Below are positions 12,701 to 25,064 of a stretch of DNA of 64,000 nt, piece by piece; position 1 is the stretch's first letter, and each line of letters starts with the position of its first letter. The position numbers and the translations under genes were made by a program. The stretch is from Lingula anatina (taxonomy: Eukaryota > Brachiopoda > Lingulata > Lingulida > Lingulidae): positions 1 to 64,000 of the forward strand of contig NW_019775893.1 in the NCBI RefSeq assembly GCF_001039355.2, given 5' to 3'. The notes below the pieces were generated by a model. The model had not been told where the DNA came from. It worked only from the letters and a program-made list of their open reading frames with translations, and ran no database searches.

Positions 12701-14046
12701 ATTAAGATCTAATTAAAACTGCGTTAAAGACGAGAGTCGCTTTACTGAAATAATTGATCAAGTAAATTTTGGCCACATTTACTTGAATTGCAGAGCGGTG
12801 ATGTTGTTTTTGACGGAGACTGTTTCGAGAAACATATTTGACCAGCGCTGGCTGGAGTGGGGAATATATGAAATCAACAGCAAGGTGAAGGTCCTCAGAA
12901 GGAGTTTTGATCAAGTTTACAGAAAGTCGCAGCTCACTGAGGATAACAAGTTAATCCTGTAAGTTATCAAGTTAAGTAAATGAGAAGTTACTAGTGATAT
13001 TTGATAAACAGTATATTTGTTCATGTATTGATCGATTGATTACAATGACGTGACTTGGTATTGCACATTTCTGCCTTCTTATTTTCGAAATCTTTTGGTT
13101 AGGTGAGGTTTCACTCAAGAGCAACATCCAAAGTCAGTTTGTTTGCTTTATGTTCGTCATTGCCATCTATGTCATATACTGTTTGGATAGCCACCAGGAA
13201 AGAGACCAGGAAACTTATTGATTTGAGACTTTTAGAAGCATTTGTTTGCACTGTGTACCCCCGAGAAAAAGAATCCCTTTTTAACCTCAGTGCTGAAAAT
13301 AAGTTTTTTTAACCGAAGTCGGACTGAAATATTCTACATGAACTTCATCAGTGCGTGTCCTGTTTCCAGTGAAGGTCATGAAGTGGGTGTGGTCTACTTC
13401 AGATGTGGATACTCCCCTAATGACTACATCACAGAAGAGGTAAGTCCAGTGGGTGACTACACTTTTTGCCGGTACTGTCGGTTGTTACATCGCCGAACCG
13501 TATCGTCCCAGCATCGTCACTCCCGACTGGTAAAAATGCTACACATGAAGTTCACCCAAAAACTTAACTGTGAATAGCGGGTCCTGATATTGAAATAATT
13601 TCAATCGTCATCCAAATCGTGAACCAAATGCAAGTCCCTGAAATTATGACGAAGTTATCAAATTCATTTTGCGCAAAAAATCTAATTGGAAATTCCCATC
13701 AATGTAACTAATCTATCAAAGTACCCAGACTCTGATTTATTGTATCAAATACTCCATGAGAGCACATTTTTTTGTTTTACATGTGCTGTTTTTTTTTTTT
13801 TTTTAATAATTACCCATAGTTATAACATGCACCAACTGTATGTACATGTAGGACTGGACAACCAGACTAAGGATAGAAAGGTCCACTGCCATCAAGTGTC
13901 CCAACATCTACTATCATCTGGCAGGTGCTAAAAAGATACAACAAGAGCTTGGCAGGCCAGGAGTGGTGGAACGGTTTATACAGGATTCCGAGGCTGTGAA
14001 GAGAATTAGAGCAACTTTTGCTGGCATGTACTCCCTAGAAAGGGTA

Positions 14047-14083
<37 letters not shown>

Positions 14084-14404
14084 GAGAGAGGGGCATAGGC
14101 CAAAATGTGACAGTATTCCTAGATACAAGATTTTTTTATTGAGATTTTAAATTAAGTGCAAGCATAAATTTTCAAAATGATAAAGGCTTAATGATGATCA
14201 GGTGTGAGTAATTAGTGTAGTTTTTCAATTTTTTAATTAAGTATGTGACGACCAATATTTTCCAGACAGTACGTGTTTGCTTACATGATTTACTGACAAA
14301 TTGCTTACAATATTGAATACGCAACCGTGTTGCTCCATCAAACCTAGTTTACACAGATTTTTTTCATAAAAGATTGAATCACATAAAGAGTTAGCTGATA
14401 AATA

Positions 14405-14452
<48 letters not shown>

Positions 14453-15797
14453 AGATATCGAAATATTACTAACACCCTTAATTCTCAAGGATGCTGAGGG
14501 CGATGCTGCTGTTGCCATGGCAATGGAGAATCCATTCAAATATGTTCTCAAACCTCAAAGGGAAGGCGGAGGTAAATACATTCTCATGATCTTCATGTAA
14601 CATCAACTTTGTGAGGCTAAATGATAATATAAACACTGGCAAAGAATTAAATCAAGTACTTTCTTATAAGCACCAAGATTGAGTGACAATCTTCCTAGAA
14701 ATCACATGGACAGTGGCGGTTTTAGAGGGGGGGGCTTCCCTTCCGCGGACCCCTCCCCCTTCAAATAATCCTGGATCCGTCCCTGCAGGGACTCTTGGCA
14801 AATGTGGCTTCCTTGAGGAACTCTTGCATTTTGATTGCGATACAGACAATTTACATCCAATTTTTGACACTAAGTTTGAATTCTTCGTAATATCTAGCTG
14901 GATCTCCAGACATTTCAATATTGTTAAAAAAGGAAAAGAATATGCCATCTTGTAACATACGACTATAAATCACATAGCCTTAAAAGCATTTACATCTTAA
15001 ATTATTTACTTTTTACGTAAATAAACAATAGATCAGAAGTAGTATAGACAGCATGAAAAGCTGAACAAATTATGATAATCATTTTCATTTTCATAAGTGA
15101 ACAAATGTCAGAAATACAAACATGTGATCATGATGGTTGTTGAGGAATATTGATAATACCGAAATGAAATTTCGTTACACACAGGAAACAATTACTTTGG
15201 AGAAGATGTCAGAAAGGTGTTGAGGCGTGTGCTAGACAGTGATGAGAGAATGGCGTACATTCTGATGGAGAGGATCCATCCTGTGCCTTTCCAAAACTAC
15301 GTACTGCGTGCTGAATCTCCTGTACAACCCAATACCATGCTCAGTGAATTGGGAGTGTTTGGGGTGCTTATTGGGTGAGTGAATTGGAGTCAAGTAAAAG
15401 AATGGTAATCAAATAAAGTTTTTCTGTACTGAAACACTAAGTAACATCAGTCATACACGGCATTTCGGTCCACCACCCAGTCATGTGGCAACTGTGGGCC
15501 TGGTCACGTGAACGGTGATTACACATCAGAGTCCGACGCACAGTTATAAAAAAACTGATGTTCTTTAGTCTCTAAGTAAAGAATGCTTCTATTCTTTTTA
15601 TCTTATCTATAGATCATGAACCCCCCTTGCATAGTAAATAAATGATATTTCTTTTCTTGTATTTCTCTTACAGGACCTCTGACCATATCATCACTAACAA
15701 ACAGTGCGGGCATTTACTGAGAACCAAAACATCGGACATCAATGAAGGCGGCGTGGCGACAGGGACTTCTGCTTTAGACAGCCCGTATTTAGTATGA
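9774..15797 (+). CDS. GSS: Glutathione synthetase, copy B (12 coding exons, shifted start)
   Basis: Tandem paralogue of copy A with the same reaction. Coding exons: 9774-9846, 10864-11050, 11353-11428, 11814-11977, 12168-12210, 12367-12440, 12794-12958, 13370-13439, 13852-14043, 14490-14571, 15185-15374, 15674-15797. Exons 2-12 have exactly the lengths of copy A. The frame is open throughout: 1440 nt, 479 residues from the ATG at 9774. The codon matching copy A's ATG is AAG here, so translation must start four codons later or upstream; the frame is open back to an ATG at 9630 if the preceding intron end is retained. The metal ligands (EFN), ATP lid, YFRCGY and HLLRTK motifs are kept. The substrate loop reads IASG followed by C where copy A reads IASS followed by F. 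Exon 7 differs at 3 of 165 bases, exon 6 at 12 of 74. Intron 1 carries a fold-back element. No clear AATAAA was found before the gap at 16508. Confidence 0.9.
10524..10765. mobile_element. Fold-back MITE, copy 1 (GSS-B intron 1)
   Basis: The roughly 242-bp segment is one long imperfect hairpin. The left arm (GATCGATCTATCTCCC, then AGTCTCACTCAATTGC, then AAATGTCTGTCACG) is mirrored by the right arm, with the turn in GGGGGTAATCTTTACCCCC. A related 223-bp copy lies at 42466-42688. There is no coding capacity, so it fits a non-autonomous DNA transposon. It ends about 100 bp before coding exon 2 of copy B. I could not define a target-site duplication. Confidence 0.7.
14044..14092 (+). repeat. (GA)n microsatellite directly after a splice donor
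   Basis: The run begins within the donor GTAAGAGAGAG of coding exon 9 of GSS copy B. Copy A has a shorter run at the same place (6997-7015), so this intron start is homologous in both copies. Confidence 0.8.
14405..14449. repeat. (TA)n microsatellite
   Basis: An uninterrupted TA run in intron 9 of GSS copy B, 40 bp upstream of coding exon 10. Confidence 0.85.
14716..14790 (-). repeat. G/C-tract dispersed repeat fragment
   Basis: Reads on the - strand as the start of the family seen at 17735 (GGATCCAGGATTATTTGAA followed by a G tract). It lies in intron 10 of GSS copy B. Confidence 0.55.
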
Positions 15798-17726
15798 AGT
15801 AACAAAATTTCCTACGGTCAGTAATATGTGAAAGACTACGCTCATTTTAATACAAAGCTTGATAGAATACATACTGCTGTAGGCTGTTTTTATTCATAAA
15901 GTGTGCTTTTAGCTACGGGCTGCCGGGCTACTTGTTTTCCCACTGCTGATTTTTCACAAAACAAGTCATCGCTGGCTTCCAATGGACAACATACTACAAC
16001 ATGTTGTAATCCTCATAGATGATAATGGATCTCAAGTGGACCAAAAACATAAAGAAAGGTTTCTTGAAATTGCGCTTGGATGCAGCTGTTTAATGATCGA
16101 AGGGGGCATTAGATAGACACATCGTACTAGTTGGGTCGGTCCAACTTTGCGGGGACACTTGCTAAGTGTGATCGGTTTTACTGAATGGCGCGGCTCTTCA
16201 AGCTGAGTTAAAAGTTAATTTCCCCCTAACTTTGCGTGGGTTGAACGACAAGAGAAATGGTGGATGAGCCCGATTGTGGTAGTTGAGGCGGTCACAATGT
16301 GACATCGTCTGACACATTCCAATGACCTACGATAGTAGCATCTCTTGCATTGCCATGAAGTGTACATGTAATGTTTGTGCCCTCTATCAGAATGGCAGTT
16401 ACTACAGACAAATTTTCCAATAGCCAGAGAAGCAAATGACCGTGTATTTATCTAAAGACATATCTGAGAATATCCTGTGAAAAATCTGTCGCCCTGGTAA
16501 AGGGTATNNNNNNNNNNNNNNNNNNNNNNNNNNNNNNNNNNNNNNNNNNNNNNNNNNNNNNNNNNNNNNNNNNNNNNNNNNNNNNNNNNNNNNNNNNNNN
16601 NNNNNNNNNNNNNNNNNNNNNNNNNNNNNNNNNNNNNNNNNNNNNNNNNNNNNNNNNNNNNNNNNNNNNNNNNNNNNNNNNNNNNNNNNNNNNNNNNNNN
16701 NNNNNNNNNNNNNNNNNNNNNNNNNNNNNNGTTACAGAGAACAAATAGGGACCATAATTGGACCTCAAATGCAATGTTAGCGATCAAAAATTGAATTTTA
16801 GTTATTGTATACATTTTCTATTCAGTGATTAAGCGATGTGTTCATTTTTTAGAAACATTCTATAAATGTTACGTATTTGATCTTTATCATTCCATTTCCT
16901 TGTCAATTCGTTTGTTGATTTGTTCCTCTTTATATTAAAGGTACACTTGAACCGAGCATCGGTGAAGCGTGGATTCCTAGTAACGCATATAAACCAAATT
17001 CCTCTATAGTTTCTTATACGACTCAAATAAAGTCGACATACCAAGGGATAAACCGAATTAATCACTCGATCAGCCATAAAAAAGCTTTAAAGTGCACCTT
17101 CTTCAAATTTGGTCATAAATTTGACCTACTTAACTGACCTACTCATCTGCCTCGTTTATATGGAACACCGAAAGCAAGCAGAAAAATCCGTTCAAATATT
17201 ATTTTTAGGGTAATATGAAACGATGTCCTTTGATATTTCTCTAATTCCTACATGTACTCGGTATTTCTCTAATACCTACTATTTGAAACTGTATGGTGGC
17301 ATTTTGCTGGCTTTTGTTACAAAAATTGACTTTAAATGCAACTTTTGTGTTTAGCTATTTTATGTACTATTATACCGGTACACGGATGACTTGTGAGTAA
17401 ATAAGTAGCATGCAACAGGCTGCGATAGAACATATAGCGTTTAATTTTATATGAAGGTCACAAATCGCCTACAATGCATTCAAACGTTTATAAACAAAAA
17501 ACAATTTCCTTTATTTGATACATGTATGCGGATATTAATTTATAAAAAGCGATTATATCGAATATGAAGATCGCAGTCATCGTGCAGTCGTTGTCTATTC
17601 ACTTCTACTCACCGAAAAAACTTGCTGTTCACTGCTTATTCTTAAAATCTCAACAACGCAAAGATGTAAAGAAATTGAATGACACCCGTACAGTTGTCAG
17701 TAGAGTACATGCACTTATAATCCCTA
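15798..17726. other. Intergenic DNA with an assembly gap
   Basis: Downstream of GSS copy B. Positions 16508-16730 are 223 Ns. No exon with convincing coding character or splice signals was found on either side of the gap. Confidence 0.5.
16508..16730. other. Assembly gap (223 N)
   Basis: A run of N; nothing can be said about its content. Confidence 0.99.
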
Positions 17727-17734
17727 TTCAGGGG

Positions 17735-17995
17735 TGGATCCAGGATTATTTGAAAGGGGGTCCGGGGATGCAAAGCCCCCCCCCCCCCCCATCTCCCTTG
17801 GCGAGGGGTTCGGGGACCGCTGAAGAGGGCGAACGGTGCTATTTTGGTACGGTTTAGAACTATATGTTTCAGCTAGTCAAAATTCAAATTTCAAGAGGGG
17901 ACCATTGGTGTGATTTTATTTTTCAGAAATCGATGTGGAGGGGGAGGGGGGGTCAGGACCCCCCTGACCCCCCCCCCCCCCTAGATTTTCACCTA
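17735..17995 (+). mobile_element. G/C-tract dispersed element, fullest copy
   Basis: Starts at GGATCCAGGATTATTTGAAA with G then C tracts. It continues through TTTCAAGAGGGGACCATTGG and ends in a GTCAGGACCCCCC stretch with a 14-base C run. Parts recur at 1-45, 14716-14790 and 22617-22690. No coding capacity, so it is probably a short non-autonomous repeat. Confidence 0.55.
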
Positions 17996-18439
17996 GGCGC
18001 GGCATGGTCACACGTTGATCCAGGTCAACGCAAGGGCATATTAACGTTGCCCATCACTACGGCTATTTATTGACCAAATTCTGGAAGGATATCTACTGAA
18101 ACTGACGGGATAGACAAAATTCGAAACAATGTTCAATTAAGCGAAACGAGCTGCCCACACAACAAAATCAAAACAATTTTCTGAGCTTTTGAGGTGTAGT
18201 TGCTGTATCTTGACTCAAATCTAATATCCCATTTTATGTACACCAAATATTTCAAGATTGTATGTGTTGCGTTGGAAGTTTCGGTCAGTATATTTTGACA
18301 GTGAACATTTGTGAGCAGTTTTAGACAAAACCTCTCACCCAAAATGGGTCAAATCTGCTGTAATTTGCATAACAATAAGTTGCCTGTCGTAGTGCAAGCT
18401 GAATACTCACTCTGCAGTTGGGCACAGTTGAGTGAAGAC

Positions 18440-19605
18440 GCAACATTATGTGTGGTGAATTCAAAAGTTTAAGCTTTTATAAGACGTAGAAGCAAGTATT
18501 TGGTAAGTAGCACTGATTCTTCAATAACCTCCCTCAAGAAAACACAATTGCAACCGAGTGAGAGAAAATTTATTGTAGATATTAGTAGCACGATTTGTTG
18601 TAATATTATGCCCATTGTTACTTGTATGTCACTCACAATGTCAGAATATGTTGGTTACAATGCTTTGGGACTACAAACGTACAGGAAAAATGGTGCTATC
18701 AGCTGACCATTGATGAAATCTTTCAAACTAGCTTCTGCACGTGTGGAATCTTTGTATGACCCCTCGCAATTAAAAGCGCATTTGTGACTTAATTTAAAAT
18801 GTTTTCGTGTAAATATGAACATAACTGCACAAAAAGACTGATTCATTTAGATAATATTACTTGTCATAGTTCTGAGCTTTGGATACAAGGAGAAGTCTGC
18901 CCTATCAAGGTGTATATCAATTTAATTAACATTTCAAACGTCGCAAAGACAATTACGATGCTTTTCAGCGATTTCTTTTGAATTATATTAATGTACTTTA
19001 ATGGATAGCTAATTTCACCTGGAAAAAATAAAGAATTTTTTAATACATCATTTTATTATTATTATTATTATTATTATTACTTCTACAAGAATAGGGGTCC
19101 ATATAGCTATTAAAGTTCTCTTACTTGTTTCAGATTACACTTGGAGAATCCATTTATGTTTTAAGATGGACATGCTGTCAAAGATCGTTTTGTAAGGTAA
19201 GTGTTTTTAATATAATACAACACACGTTCACGCACATGTCAATTGCTCATAAAGCGATGGTTTACAGATGAAAGTTTAACGCAGGTTGACTACCGTCTCC
19301 AATGTGCCGTATTCTGTCCCTCCATTACACGACCAACTACATGTATATTTTTAAAGACTTGATTGTACTTTCATCCAAGCTATGTGTAATTTATTTCATA
19401 TATTTTTTAAAAGAAAATGTTCAAATAAGATGTTTTGCGCTTCTAAGTTGAATCAAAATTTCTATGCGTTATTTTGTCATTTCAGAAGCCCGCGGAGAAA
19501 CTGTGCAACATGGGCCTGCAAGCAACAAGGTCTTTGGTTGACATATATCATGCTCAATTTCATGTATATCAAATCCGAATAAATATTTCTATAATTCCTT
19601 GTTAT
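18440..19605 (+). ncRNA. Candidate small spliced transcript, coding status unknown
   Basis: Splice signals line up on the + strand. A possible first exon ends at 18502 (donor GTAAGT). A 63-nt exon at 19134-19196 lies between TTTCAG and GTAAGT. A last exon begins at 19486 after TTTCAG, with AATAAA at 19578-19583. The 63-nt exon and last exon share one open frame (including LRWTCCQRSFCKKPAEKLCN), but the first exon offers no matching start. It could be a non-coding RNA or the tail of a gene with an unseen 5' part. Support is only splice and poly(A) signals. Confidence 0.28.
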
Positions 19606-19924
19606 TTTTCATATTGATATAAAATACACAGTACAGCAATATTAAAATGGGAAAAGATTACATAGATGTGATAACTGTTTCAAGTTCAATCTGGAAAAAT
19701 TGTGTAATTTGTGTAATTTTCTTTTGGGCATGATGGTTTCCTTTGAAACCTGGCGATATTTAAAATTGAAATGGTTTAAACCTTTGTAATGAAGCACAGT
19801 ATTTTGTAAATATTAAATTGGACATTAAAAGTCTAATCCACTGAAAGAATATATAAATTTCAATATTAAGTATAATATAACAATCTTGCAATCTATTCAT
19901 AAGATTTAAATTTGTTTGTAGCAA

Positions 19925-20335
19925 CATGCATGTCACCCCTCAAAAGAAATGGGGTCATACCACCTGTCACCCCTCAAATGGAATGGAATCGTCCCACCTG
20001 TCACCCCTCAAATGAAGTAAACTCGTCCCACCTGTCACCCCTCAAATGAAATGAACTCGTCCCACCTGTCACCCCTCAAATGAAGTGAACTCGTCCCACC
20101 TGTCACCCCTTAAATGAAGTAAACTCGTCCCACCTGGCACCCCTCAAATGGAGTGAAATCGCCCCACCTGTCACACCTCAAACGAAATGGAATCGTCCTA
20201 CCTGGCACCCCCTCAAATGAAGTAAACTCGTCCCACCTGTCACCCCTCAAATGAAGTGAACTCGCCCCATGTGACACCTCTCAAATCGAATGGACTTGTC
20301 CCCCCTTTTACCCCATAAATTTGATAGACTCGCCC
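19925..20335 (+). repeat. 34-bp minisatellite, about 12 units
   Basis: Tandem units with core CACCTGTCACCCCTCAAATG and a spacer like AAGTAAACTCGTCC. Period 34, with starts near 19931, 19965, 19999, 20033 and so on; the last units are degenerate. The array lies in intergenic DNA. Confidence 0.9.
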
Positions 20336-21200
20336 AAAGACGAGATGTTTTTTTTTTCTCTCACTCACATCAATGCAGTGATACGAGTATCATTCATTTC
20401 AATTTACAAGCAAAGACCAAATTTTCAATGTATGATTTATTATATTACATTTTTCATGACAGAAAACCACGAAGATTTACTATAGGACTCGTGCTCAAAT
20501 AATAAATAATAATAGAACAGTCTTTGAACAGGACTGGATTCATTCGACATTGAATAGGCCGACAGGAGATATTAACCGTTTGAATTTGACCGGAAATATA
20601 AATTTGAATATTGGCACCTACAGAATTATCTTATGTTAATAATTCGTGCCAACTTTATGAAACTGCTTTGTGTTAATTTCATTATTTTTTTATTTACAAA
20701 ATTTGAAAGCACTTTTAGATTTAATCTGGAGAACAAAAATTGCAGTCCAAATAGAGTATAGTATAGTAAAGTACAGGTTCTGAAAATCCAGCACATATCA
20801 ATTTTACTTTAGTTCTGTGTATTTTAGATTGAATCAAAAACGACCCCCCAAAAGCACATTTATTTTCATCAATTGCTTGTCATTCACAAGTGTAACTATA
20901 AAGAATAAAAATTGACTTATACAATGCAGATTATAATAATATGATAAAGTAGTTGATTGGCTAAATAAACAATCTTAAACGAGCTTCAACATCGTGAAAA
21001 TTGCGTTTTTACTCTCAACTTTGAAATTTGTGATTTGCAAACACTTTTAAAATAACATCATGCCATTTTAAACACTTTAATAATTGCACTATTGCATAAT
21101 GAGATGAATTTAAAAAGAAGCTGATTTGGTTCCAAATAAAATGATGTACATAGCATGCTCTAAGGTATAATTTAAATAATATCATGATCAGTCCCCAGGG

Positions 21201-21283
<83 letters not shown>

Positions 21284-22600
21284 AAAAAAAGGATCAATTT
21301 TCAAGTAAAATTTCGAAACACGATCGATCTAAAAGTGCATCGTTTCAGTATGTTAAAATGTGTTTAAAAATCACAGAGAGAGAGAAAGAGAGAGACCATG
21401 TACAATTGTCAACATATAGCATCTGCGGTGCGAATGGATCTGGATCTTCGGCAGATTTTAAAATACGTCTCGGAGACCAGGAAAGCTTTAGTCAGGCGCA
21501 CGTGCACTCTGCAGGATCTCGGCAAAGGCGTCTGCAGTTCTAAAATATAAAAATAACATTTAAATGGCGATATTTCAATCTTCGAAAGCAGAGAATCCGA
21601 ATGTAGGTTGGCGATTTTATCTTAAAATAAAGGTCTTAGCTTTTTAATTCGATTAAAGCTTCTAGTTGCCTATGCTTACACATGGCAACGTAAAGAATAT
21701 AAACGCCTATGTTTTCGATGTTTTTTCATCGTTTTAAAATCAGCACAAAGATAGATGTATTATTGAATAATTAGATAAAGGAAAACTCATTTTTGGTATC
21801 TGGATGATAATAAAGGGTTACACCAACCTTAAGTCAAAGCTTTAGAGTATAGATGTCTAACATACACAAACATGTCATCGTGAAAAACTTAAATAGTTTT
21901 CTCTCATTAATGTTCCATTTGAAAATATGGAAATCTTTTTTAAAATACTGGTAAAACTAAATGCACTGTTATACTGATCAGTTTGTAATGTAAGCATCTG
22001 AGAAGGTTCACACTAATATATCAAGTATATGTACTGTGGAAGTGTTAAAAATGCGAAATGTGTTCAGGTGACCTAATTACGTACAGTGAGTGACATTGAA
22101 GTGACAGCATCTGAGCACCAAAAATCAAACTATCTAATATAACTTTCTTCAGATTATATTTCTGTTTTTACTGGCAGCACGTGCTTTTCAAGATATTTAA
22201 AGATATCACTATGCAACTTTTCTCATATCCAGTCAACTACTCAGGCCAACTCAAAGTTTAGAACGAGTAAAATAATAAGAAATCATTATCTGGTGGTTTG
22301 AACTCGTAAAAACATGAAAAGCTTTTACTCACATGAAAAATTTGTTACAATTCTCGAAGCTGAATGAAAATTCCAGCTCTGCGACTTCATCACACAGATC
22401 AGCGTCCTGTCCTTACAGTGTGCAGCTGTCAAGTGACCAGTCAAGAAGATACGAGTAGTGCGCACTGCGTTGAGCGGCTTTCTGTTATGCAAATTACAAC
22501 GGGTTTGACACATTTTGATTGAGGGGTTGCTGTTGAAATCATTTTCATTTGAATTATAGTCTGGTTTGTTTGAAGGCACAATAATCTATCTACTAAAGAG
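20336..22600. other. Intergenic DNA with a long (TA)n run
   Basis: A (TA)n microsatellite of about 77 bp spans 21205-21281. I see no supported gene. An open frame running out of the TA repeat is judged accidental. Confidence 0.5.
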
Positions 22601-22616
22601 GATTAGACAGGGTCTA

Positions 22617-22690
22617 ATTTCAAGAGGGGAATATTGGTGTGATATATTTTTCAGAAACCGAAGGGGGGGTCAGGACCCCCCCCCCCCAAA
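22617..22690 (+). repeat. G/C-tract dispersed repeat, partial copy
   Basis: Matches the second half of the 17735-17995 element: TTTCAAGAGGGGA, then GGTGTGAT, TTTTTCAGAAA, and GTCAGGACCCCCC, followed by C and A tracts. Confidence 0.6.
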
Positions 22691-22699
22691 AAAAAAAAA

Positions 22700-23268
22700 A
22701 TCCGCCAATGCCTATATTTGTGCTAAAATCAATATTGCAAGAAAAATTGTATGGAAATTGCGCTGGTAGCTTGGGCCCCTCCTCCCCCAAGCCCTTTATT
22801 CGGCAATTTCCGAAATACATTTTCCGAAAAAAAGTGGACCCCATTCCTTAGTGGACCTTACTTGAGAATGACACAGAACCTAGGATAAATTTTGATGAAC
22901 AGAGGACCTTTTCTGCTGCCCTCTGCTACATGCCTGTACCACTGAATTTTTTTTGTGCATATTTTAAGAAAAATACTTCTAAAGGTTTGTGACGCTTACG
23001 ACCAGAAATTTCAACTTAAAACTGTAAAATAAATCATCAGCACAATCGTACTAAATTTCATTTCACTAGCCTTTTTCATGTGCGTGAGACCACCTTAATA
23101 TGATGATGTTGCACATATATAGGGGACTACAAAAGACGTGCCGTGCGGTTTTCACTTTGGCATTATTATCACACCGTGATATCAGTGTGGTGGGTCCGTC
23201 TCGCTTCTTGAGAAAAACATAATTTGGTTTTTATATGGAATGCCAGATGACCACCATAGCATAAACAA

Positions 23269-23300
<32 letters not shown>

Positions 23301-25060
23301 CGTGTAGGTGTGTGTGTGTGTCTGTGTGTGTGGAGGTTCTTAGTGAATATATGTACCTTTTAGATGGGAAGTGGGTTGTTTAGTTGAAAGTCTTTTCGTG
23401 TATCAAACCTAACTTATTAGTTTTCATATCGCATGTCTCGATAAATAAATAAAACACCCGTTAGACTAAAATACATCAAGTATAGTAGTTGACAAAAATC
23501 AATTAATGCGATATATAATTATCTTTTGAATAAAAAAATTAATTCCCTTTATTTTTAATATAAATATGTGCCAACCTTCACGTACGTTTACAGTACATTC
23601 GGCAATGAATAGTGTTAATATGATTGAATCGACGAAATTATTAATGGCAAATATCTGCGCACATTATTATGCCGGTAGCTGATCCACTGAGCTACTTCTA
23701 ACATTGACTGGAAAGGACATTACACGCACCGTAGAATAAATATGCCATCCGCGTGGGTTGGCTGACTCGGCGTAGTTATTGCGGTACAGCACTGGGTGTA
23801 GCTCGGACGTATTGTTATTAAGCCGTATTCAGGTGTGCAAACAACACTCGTGTCCTTGGAGTTGTGCACTGTGTTGAGGGCTGGGGGTCACCATTTTCGG
23901 AATTGGAGCTGTGATGTGAGAGGTTAAGCGTTACAGAAGGGAGGGATCCAGGCGCTAGGAGTCTGCATATTAAAAAGAGATAGAGAGAGATAGATACCAG
24001 ATTGGCTGCAGATGGTTCACGGTTGGTGGCCAGGTAGAGCGACGGACAAATCATTAATGGACGGACATTAGAAGGACCATGCCTTGACCAAGTTGATGAT
24101 GACCTATCTGTCTCAACATCTCCATTATACTGACTATATAGCATAACATACGTAGGTGATATTCTACACTGGACTGGTAGATGAAAATTGGCCTCCGCAT
24201 TCATTTTGTAGCAACGCTATATAAAAACGTCATTGGTTTACCTACTCCCAGCATCTCCTACAAGTTGGAGGTATATGAGGAATACTAAATGGGACGTGGC
24301 TGACTTAACCCGTATAATATGAAATCAAACGGAACTTTGCCTCAGTAGAGTTTTTGAAGACTTATACTTGTATACAGTACGTACTGTATGCCTACTACAC
24401 AGAGGAGCTGTACCGTAACGATAAAACGGGGGGATCAACAGGTTGGTCAGGTGCTACATGACAACGTCTGGCGTGGTGATTACTTTTAAGCATTGACACT
24501 GATGGCCTTAGCCTGATCGTACCCAATCGTAAGCTAAAAAAAATTTGAACTTCACCAAACGGGTCTGCCTCCCCGTGTCACGACGTGCACATGCAATAAA
24601 CATAGTGACATAATTTTTGCATAAATAGTGCCTGCAAACATTACTAAAAGCGAGATCGCTGTATTCATGCTAGAGATCCTGGACGCCAGAGACTGCAGAG
24701 TAATAGGCCTGGAAATTAACCAAACTTAAAGTGAAAGGTTGCTCTGGCAACGAGAGTTAACTGCAGGTAGCACCTGCATTGTAGGCGTACTGTAGGCAGT
24801 TTATATGACAACGAGTTAAGTTAACTAAGTGACTTAATCCAGTGCCATATCATATGTGTTTGGTGCATATCTACTGTGTGCAATATGCAATGTTAGCTAC
24901 CTAGGACGATTCTACTCATGATATATGGGACACGGATTTAACTGAATAGGCATTTCCGTTGCGGATAAGCCCATTTTTTATATTTCATATACATTTATTT
25001 ATTTATTTATTTATTTATTTATCGCACTCTATGATCAGTTACCCATGAAATAAACTGCAA
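22700..25060. other. Intergenic DNA upstream of the transporter gene
   Basis: Contains a (TC)n/(TG)n compound microsatellite at 23272-23335 and a (TTTA)n run at 24992-25022, about 40 bp before the transporter start codon. No other gene is supported. Confidence 0.5.
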
Positions 25061-25064
25061 CAAA

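Noticed and set aside
14664-14955. Overlapping open frames on both strands in GSS-B intron 10
   Set aside because: They run through a dispersed G/C-tract repeat fragment within an intron. Similar repeat-derived frames occur at 17564-18073 and 22566-22851.
16448-16814. Two long frames across the N gap
   Set aside because: They are open only because unknown bases hide any stop codons.
21184-21543. 119-codon open frame on the + strand
   Set aside because: Its first part is translation of the (TA)n microsatellite, and the rest has no recognisable character.
23818-24204. 128-codon open frame on the - strand upstream of the transporter
   Set aside because: No family resemblance, low-complexity Ser/Leu content and no splice or poly(A) context.
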